From positions 29,701,822 through 29,765,821 of the forward strand of contig CM046853.1 of the NCBI GenBank assembly GCA_025617745.1: a DNA stretch of 64,000 nucleotides. The letters run 5' to 3'. Below are positions 57,921 through 64,000 of this stretch, in pieces. The translations under genes and the position numbers were made by a program. The DNA comes from Heliocidaris erythrogramma. Taxonomy: Eukaryota > Echinodermata > Echinoidea > Camarodonta > Echinometridae. The notes under the pieces are model-generated. The model saw only the letters and a list, made by a program, of their open reading frames with translations. It was not told the DNA's origin and did not search any database. How positions within the stretch are numbered: position 1 is the first letter of the stretch; each line of letters begins with the position of its first letter.

Positions 57921-59250
57921 CAACACTTGGCGTTTGCCTTGTTGTGACAGTGCCTAATTGGTTTTAAAACTATCTAAGGGTAGCCGGAAGTGGGTGGGGA
58001 CGAAAAGAGACAAAATGCAATATTGGCAGGAAGACAAAAAACATGGCAGCAAAAGTGATAACAGAGAAGAAATGAAAACAAAAACTGATGCCATTATAGC
58101 GTGGGAGAACGTGGGCCTTCTTTTGGTTACTCCAAATATTCAATTGTGGCCCTTGTCAGTATGATAATATTCTTTGACAGAATTGTCTCCCTACCCCCAT
58201 TTACACCCTTTTTACATTTGGCCCCTAGCTTTCATGATTATGCTTCCATTATCTTTTCCTTTTGACACTACCCCTGTTGATACACCAATTTATGCTTTGC
58301 CGCCTCCCCCATTCCAAATTCAGATGATGATTGTAAATAATTATGGTAAAAGCTATTAGTTTTCGCCTGCAATGTGCTTTTCTTAATTGTTTATCTGGCG
58401 ATTTTCCATAGCTTGATTCAGTTGACATACACGTAGTTGTTTTCCCCCTTAATTCCGTTCAGTTGGTATTTTCCAGCCATTTCTCTCAGTATTCTCACAT
58501 GAACACGCCAAGCGGCACCTCCTACTTTTATGATAAGCTGTTCAAAAGAAAGCACGACTAAATGAAACGATGAGAGGATAGAGAATTATCCGACTGATTT
58601 AATCATGTCTTCTATTGTTAAATCAAATCTACATGCATTACGTCATTTATAAAAAATGTGTTTCTATCTCTTTTTTGCTCACTGTCTGGCCCTCTTTACA
58701 TTTTCTCGTTCCCATTTTCTCTTAGATGGAAAATACCCATTTATTCAAGTGTGTGTGTTTTATAAGTGGCCAATTCTTACATCGATAGGGACAAAGGCTT
58801 CATTTCATCAGCAAAGAGCTGTCGAAAAGTACATAATGGGCTGTTTTGAAGGACAATAATAATTTCCTTGACACTCCTCAAAAGTGCAACCGCTTGTCAT
58901 GGGACCGTGACCGTATGTGATATATATTATCAACGCTTCATGAATCAAACACTAATGGGCACAGAAACCAATCGATGTTGATAATAATCTTGCATATTTT
59001 ATCTTTTAAAATTCAGAATTTATTGTTAAGATCCAATGCTTCGCCAGGAATATCTAGAAATGTTGTCAAGGTATATATCAAGAAGATTGACATTTGTCAA
59101 GAAAATAAAATGGATGATTCCAAGAATGGCAGACGCAGGGGAGGAAATTGTTCCTGACATTATTTTTCCCTTAATCAGTTTTTATTCAGCTCTACGGGCC
59201 CTCTTCACCTCCTCCTCCTCATCTTCTCCCCTTCAACCTCCCTTCCTCTT
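57921..59250. other. intronic, nothing recognised
   Basis: No inverted ends or supported exons. Confidence 0.4.
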
Positions 59251-59556
59251 CTTCTTCTACTACTACTACTAATTCTACTGGTACTACCACTATTACTACC
59301 ACCACTACTACTACTACTACTACACTACTACTACCACCACCACCACCACCACTACTACTACTTCTTCTACTACCAATTCTACCTACTACTACTACTACCA
59401 CCACCACCACTACTACTACTACTACTTCTTCTACTACCAATTCTACCTACTACTACTACTACTACTACCACTACTACTACTACTACTAGGCTGCTACCAC
59501 CACCGCCACTACTACTACTTCTACTACCAATTCTACCTACTACTACTATGACTACC

Positions 59557-59598
<42 letters not shown>

Positions 59599-59667
59599 TC
59601 TTCTACTACCAATTCTACCTACTACTACTACTACTACTTCTTCTACTACCAATTCTACCTACTACTA

Positions 59668-59702
<35 letters not shown>

Positions 59703-59705
59703 TCC
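59251..59705. repeat. (TAC)n microsatellite with interruptions
   Basis: About 450 bp of TAC/CTA triplets with CACCAC and CTTCTTC interruptions; the block TTCTTCTACTACCAATTCTA recurs five times, giving a higher-order period. Ends in a CTG run. Confidence 0.92.
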
Positions 59706-59784
59706 GCCACCACTACCTTTACTAGTGGTTGGTGTTCCTGCATGACGATTATGATGTTTTCATATCAGTCATCTGTCTTAGAAT

Positions 59785-59880
59785 GGATTTCCAATCCAAT
59801 CAAAAGCTATAAGACCAGCATTGAAAGGGGAAGATGTATTTGTTAATCTTCCAACCGGTTATGGCAAATTTTTCAAGCCA
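59785..59880 (+). pseudogene. helicase motif I fragment (RecQ-like)
   Basis: Reads GFPIQSKAIRPALKGEDVFV then NLPTGYGKFFK. The arrangement GF...Q..AI...L.G.DVFV.LPTGYGKS is typical of RecQ-type superfamily 2 helicases (motif 0 plus Walker A). The serine after GK is replaced by phenylalanine and the frame does not continue into later motifs. A short decayed copy, origin unknown. Confidence 0.5.
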
Positions 59881-60636
59881 TTCCACTTTGCAAGGACTTC
59901 TTCGTGCACACGGCCACAGTCGCTGCGATCACACCATCCCCGTCGGCGTCTAGCTCCTACCGAAACTGCCCAGAGTTCGGCGGGAGGGACTACTCGCATG
60001 CACTGCACTGTCCATTGAAGTTATCATTTCACCCGTATGTAATAATTTAAATGAACAGGACAAGTTATGGCATGTCCAGGTATGGGTGCAGACACAGTTG
60101 GCTGGCTGAAGCCAAGCCTCTTTCTTGGAGAAACACTTACATCGGATTCCTTCAGCAATTTACTTCCTTTTATTCTGATCGACGAAGAAGGACTGTCTTT
60201 ACTCATTCGTTTTTAAGTTTGCCTAATATAATCAGTACGAGTGGACTTGATGAAAGTTCACGCGTTGTGCAATAACCATCAGGACCAGCTGATCGCGCGG
60301 CCACTATGCGTAGGTTAAAATGAAAAGCGAGGGAGCAAAACTTTGCGATAGATCTACTTAAGTAGCAAAATAATGAATACTCTAGTCATTAAATACCGTA
60401 TCATTTTTAAATTATAAATCCATGTTTTATTGAAAATTGAATTAGATATTATTAATGATTTAGTACATTTGAATACCGATTCCCCCATAATTTGATAAAC
60501 GAATCCATGTAAAACACCGCGGGTAAAACAACTGATTGGCCACGATCGTCACTAGCTGATGTATATGTAAGACCCTCATGGATATGCAAATATATGATGA
60601 GCTCTGCAAGTTAGCAAAGGCCTCGCCCCTGACGCG
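59881..60636. other. intronic, nothing recognised
   Basis: No repeats with visible ends. Confidence 0.4.
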
Positions 60637-60645
60637 GCTCGGTCC

Positions 60646-61860
60646 GCGTCTTTTTTTTTGTAACCAAGCCTAGGCAGATTTCGCATTTTTTCATGAATAT
60701 TCATGACGCAGGGTCGGGAAACGGTTCCGATTGGTCTTCATGAAAGCACGGTCGCCGGTGGGGGAAAAAAGTCCCTGGCCTGCACGCACGTACGCATATT
60801 ATGATCGTATGTGTTCAACGTGTAGGCGCCTAGCCTACGTTTTTGCACTGAATTTATTATCGATCTAAGTTAGATCTCAATAATTTTATAAGAGTTAGAA
60901 TTGCCTCCACGTATCCCTCAAAATGCTGGCCTAATAATAGACGTGTGGTAGACCCAACTTCAAAATGGAATCGGAATGTGATGGTGTGATATCATTAAAT
61001 TTGCAGGTCTAGCCAAGACTCTAACTACTCTAGATCTACTCTAACTAGACCAATTTTGTTACAATTTTCAATTTCAGTTAAGTTTGGATTAAGTGAATGT
61101 TATTTTAAGGTCAATGAGCATGATGAGTTAGACCTAGATCTAATCAGTACTAGTAAATGATTGATGATCGGGGTAGATCTACATCTAGATGATTTTAGAT
61201 CTACCTACAATAACTAGTTACGCACTTTGTTTTCATCAGCTAAAAGGTCACCAAAATAATTTGTTTTCTTGGTACTAACGTTTGGAACGTTAGTAGTAGT
61301 CTGCTTCTTTCAGTCCTGAAGACTCTTGTAGTTCTTCTACCTCAGGGCAATGTGCGTTACAGGAGCAGGGTGCAAGTGCTAATTACAGTGTGCATGCAAG
61401 GAAATTTAATTTCTAACGTGAACAGTAAGACTCTAACGTTGTTAGACCTAGCCTAGAGTCTGTGTCTTGATTCTGCATATTGTTGTAAAGTTCATTTGTG
61501 GAGAACATTACGATGGGCAATTGTCAATATACGCATAGCCTAGGCCTAGACCTATTTTCAGAGTAATGCCAACTACAACTGCAGTGTCAATTTTGGTCGG
61601 AAAAGGAGGGTGTCCTCAAAAGAGCTAATTACTAAATTAGATCTACGCACATGTAATAAATTAATGCAAAACTTGATTTTGAAATTGACTGCTCAATCCA
61701 ATTTTTTACGTGTCACATTGCATAGGTGGGGTGAATATGTTGAAACCGGCGACCGTGCTTTCATGAAGACCAATCGTAACCGTTTCCCGACCCTGCGTCA
61801 TGAATATTCATGAAAAAATGCGAAATCTGCCTAGGCTTGGTTACAAAAAAAAAAAGACGC
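60646..61860. mobile_element. Mutator-like (MULE) non-autonomous element
   Basis: Long terminal inverted repeats of about 120 bp start GCGTCTTTTTTTTTGTAACC and end with the inverse. The flanking word GCTCGGTCC (60637-60645 and 61861-61869) is a perfect 9-bp target duplication, the Mutator hallmark. The arms contain TTTTTCATGAATATTCATGA and GGTCGGGAAACGGTT. The ~970-bp interior has no recognisable transposase. Confidence 0.88.
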
Positions 61861-62014
61861 GCTCGGTCCAGCGATCACTGCTGTAAACGCAGTCTATTTT
61901 CAGACCCTGCTCGGCAGACAAGCAGCGTGCGAGGCCTTGTCCAAAGGCTATATATTTTGCAGATCCAAGCATCACTGTCGGCTGGTCTATGCCTCCTGAG
62001 TTCTTTTTACTTCT

Positions 62015-62164
62015 TCTAATACTACTACTACTACTATACTATTGATTATCATACTGCTGCTACGACTATAACTACTGCTAGGACTTACTACTATTGCTAC
62101 TACTACTAATGCTACCACTACTACTACATCTACTATAGGACTACTACTACTACTACTACTAAAG

Positions 62165-62196
<32 letters not shown>

Positions 62197-62360
62197 GTAG
62201 TAGTACTAAACTACTACTACTACTACATGTACTACCATGACTACTACTACTACTACTGCTACTACTACTACTACTTCTAAACTACTACTACTTCTAAACT
62301 ACTACTACTACTACTACTACTCCTACTCCTACTCCTACTACTACCATTACTATAAGACTA
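62015..62360. repeat. (CTA)n microsatellite
   Basis: ACT/CTA triplets with interruptions, including a CTACTAGTAG inversion near 62195. Confidence 0.9.
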
Positions 62361-62420
62361 CTGCTCCTGATAGTGCTACTGTTACTGCCAATGGCGGAGA
62401 TGTGTTACACAATTTTAATC

Positions 62421-62441
62421 GGAGGGGGGGGGGGGGGGGGG
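62421..62441. repeat. poly-G run
   Basis: A G homopolymer about 130 bp before exon 2. Confidence 0.88.
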
Positions 62442-62568
62442 GACCTTAGTATTGTTATATCCCTCCCCTTGGTGAAAATAATTTTTCTGCATATTTCCGC
62501 CAGTGGTTACTGCCATTGCTTACACCACTGGTAATAAATCGTTCTTCTAATTATTTTTTTCCCCCCAG

Positions 62569-62691
62569 ACGATGTTGGATGTCAGTTTTGATGCTGGAGG
62601 ACGAGTGTCCGTTGGTCTGACAGCGACTACCATCGTATCTCAGTGGACCTGGGCCGCTACCCTCCTCCAGTCATCTACTGTAGCGGCAAAT
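62569..62691 (+). CDS. DUR3: DUR3-type urea/solute symporter, exon 2
   Basis: Encodes 41 residues in phase 0: TMLDVSFDAGGRVSVGLTAT, then TIVSQWTWAATLLQSSTVAA and N. It aligns with the DUR3-family pattern FNTAGR.VKTGL.AS.IVS.WTWAATLLQSS.VA, covering the loop after helix 1 and the second membrane helix. The WTWAATLLQSS block is the most recognisable DUR3 signature. The acceptor is TTTTTTTCCCCCCAG (to 62568) and the donor AAT|GTAAGG (62692). Flanking microsatellites and a poly-G run crowd the exon but do not enter it. Naming the family is secure; transport specificity is inferred. Confidence 0.95.
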
Positions 62692-63868
62692 GTAAGGAAA
62701 CTTCAAATCCGCCCACGCACACCACTCACTCACTCACTCACTCGCACACACACGCTCACTCCCACGCACACACCCGCTCAGTCCCACGCACACACCCGAT
62801 AACTCTCACATACCCAGTCAGGCGCACACCTTCAACGTAAATGTTCTAGCAACAGATGCCTTATTGGCTTCTCGAGTGGGAAAAATAGCTTACGTTTTTT
62901 GTGTGTCTGTATTTCAGCAAGAAATTATAAAGTGTATTTATGCACTGTTCCGTTTTGAGCAAAATTGTTTTCCAGCGACTGATTGTTTTTAACCGACTGG
63001 GTGCATGGTGAACTAAATACCAACCCTTCAATGCACCGAGCACTTTCATTTATTACTAACACTAAATAGAGTCTTGGCACAGGATAGACTTTCAAGTGCT
63101 TATCTGTTTTTTTTTTAATATGCTCTATTCGTGCTATACATTCCTGTTATCTAATTCGTTCAAGATATCAAGAACCAAGAACAAACAAAAGAAAAACTTA
63201 TTTAACTCTTGGATCTTTACCGATTGATATTTTCCTTCTTGAAAGAAAGCACATTAAACAAAAAGGGAGATTAAAAGTTTGCTCATGCATTTTCTTTTTA
63301 AAGCTTTGCCTCGGGTGAAACTGTCCATCTTCCAGGGAAGGGATTAAAGTTTTATGGTCTATTTTCAGGTTTTGCCTACTGTTGTCGGGGAATAATACCT
63401 ATTTTGATAGGATTGATTTTGGTAAAAGCATATCTGTTAAAACGCAGGGTTTACTTGGATGAGCATAACATTAAATAATAATAATATTAAATAATAATAC
63501 CAATAGTGGATTTTTGTATAGCGCACATGTCTGTCAGTCTTGACACACCTGGCGCTCCACAATTATTACCCCGGCTTTAGCATTTCATTGCATTAATTCT
63601 TGCCAGGTACCCATTTACCTCACCTGGGTTGAGTGTAGCAAATGTAGATTAATGTCTTGCCAAAAGACACCAGGGATCACGGCGTAAATTGTTCTTAATG
63701 GGAATCGTACAAAAGAAAGAAGAGAAAGTCCTTGTTTTATTTTTTATCACAAGTACAAAATGTACATTGAAGCCATGAAGCTAAATTACCTCCACGATGA
63801 AAAAGTGTTTTACCCATCTCCATCAGGAGGTCCAAACGAGAATTATTTTCCCCCTCTTGTATTTGCAG
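62692..63868 (+). other. intron 2 with CA/CTCA repeats and a SINE-like repeat
   Basis: 1,177 bp. A CACTCACT/CACACG-type simple repeat lies at about 62718-62800. At 63475-63690 an (ATA)n head is followed by TTTTTGTATAGCGCACATGT, ATTATTACCCCGGC and CCAGGTACCCATTTACCTCA, then CCTGGGTTGAGTG, a repeat core also present at 53446-53485. Confidence 0.7.
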
Positions 63869-64000
63869 AATGGAATCAGTGGCCCATTCTGGTATGCGGC
63901 GGGTGCTACCATTCCTTTGCTGATGTTTGCAGCACTCTCGGTGCAGATGAAGATAAGGGCTCCTGGAGCCAAGACATTTTTACAGGTCATCCAGGCTCGC
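63869..64000 (+). CDS. DUR3: DUR3-type urea/solute symporter, exon 3 (runs off the window)
   Basis: Begins after TTGTATTTGCAG in phase 0 and is open for 44 codons to the window edge: NGISGPFWYAAGATIPLLMF, AALSVQMKIRAPGAKTFLQV, IQAR. It matches the DUR3 pattern YG.SGPFWYASGAT...LLF...AI..K..AP.AHT..EI..AR, covering the third membrane helix and the cytosolic loop after it. Together the three exons give 171 residues, about a quarter of the usual ~650-700. GPFWYA(A/S)GAT is a family hallmark. The rest of the gene lies beyond 64000. Confidence 0.94.

Larger units (their letters stand above)
16694..62568 (+). other. intron 1 of the DUR3-like gene (45.9 kb)
   Basis: Donor GTGAGT at 16694; acceptor TTTTTTTCCCCCCAG ending at 62568. 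Exons 1 and 2 join in phase 0, and the protein aligns across the junction without a gap to the DUR3 pattern, so no exon appears to be missing. The intron is filled with the transposons listed below. Confidence 0.85.

Noticed and set aside
59219-59745. Long open frames of poly-valine, poly-serine, poly-threonine or poly-tyrosine
   Set aside because: Direct translations of the TAC/CTA microsatellite.
1-64000. LTR retroelement, Polinton or other virus-derived element
   Set aside because: No long direct terminal repeats, primer-binding site, protease/integrase or capsid-like motifs were seen; all reverse transcriptase remains are of the non-LTR type.

Overview
The window looks like animal nuclear DNA: two spliced genes with GT-AG introns, very sparse coding sequence, dense DNA transposons, LINEs, SINEs and microsatellites. 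The repeat mix (long poly-G runs, CTA and TA microsatellites, many small inverted-repeat elements, CR1/L2-like LINEs) and an animal DUR3-type transporter suggest a marine invertebrate, most likely a sea urchin. That is an inference; I could not run a database search. No LTR retrovirus-like or Polinton-like element, bacterial operon or CRISPR array was seen.

Layout. (1) 1-1974: a two-exon + strand gene for a 62-residue single-pass membrane protein; its intron carries a 450-bp foldback element. (2) 1975-16380: the intergenic interval, with a TA-flanked transposon (3038-4908) holding two tiny palindromic inserts, two hAT-type elements with perfect 8-bp target duplications, and a CR1-like LINE remnant interrupted twice. 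(3) 16436 to beyond 64000: the 5' part of a DUR3-type urea/solute symporter. Exon 1 (86 codons), exon 2 (41 codons) and the start of exon 3 (44 codons) join in phase 0 and read through the family's first conserved blocks. Intron 1 is 45.9 kb.

(4) Intron 1 is a transposon archive. It holds a 3.9-kb CR1/L2-like LINE on the minus strand, an RTE-like reverse transcriptase split by a TTA-flanked element, three copies of a 932-bp TTAA-flanked element, and a TA-flanked miniature family with CACTCTTA-type ends whose interiors are different iterated words. It also holds a Tc1 element deleted down to the two ends of its transposase, a Mutator-like element with a perfect 9-bp target duplication, two arrays of ~150-bp units carrying perfect nuclear-receptor DR1 sites, and several elements built only from an iterated short palindromic word that flips orientation at the centre.

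The only functional genes I can support are the small membrane protein and the DUR3-like symporter; they lie on the same strand about 14.5 kb apart with no evident functional link. The observations I rate highest are the hammerhead-ribozyme-like cores in foldback repeats, the word-iterating miniature elements with shared ends, and the DR1 arrays inside the symporter's first intron.
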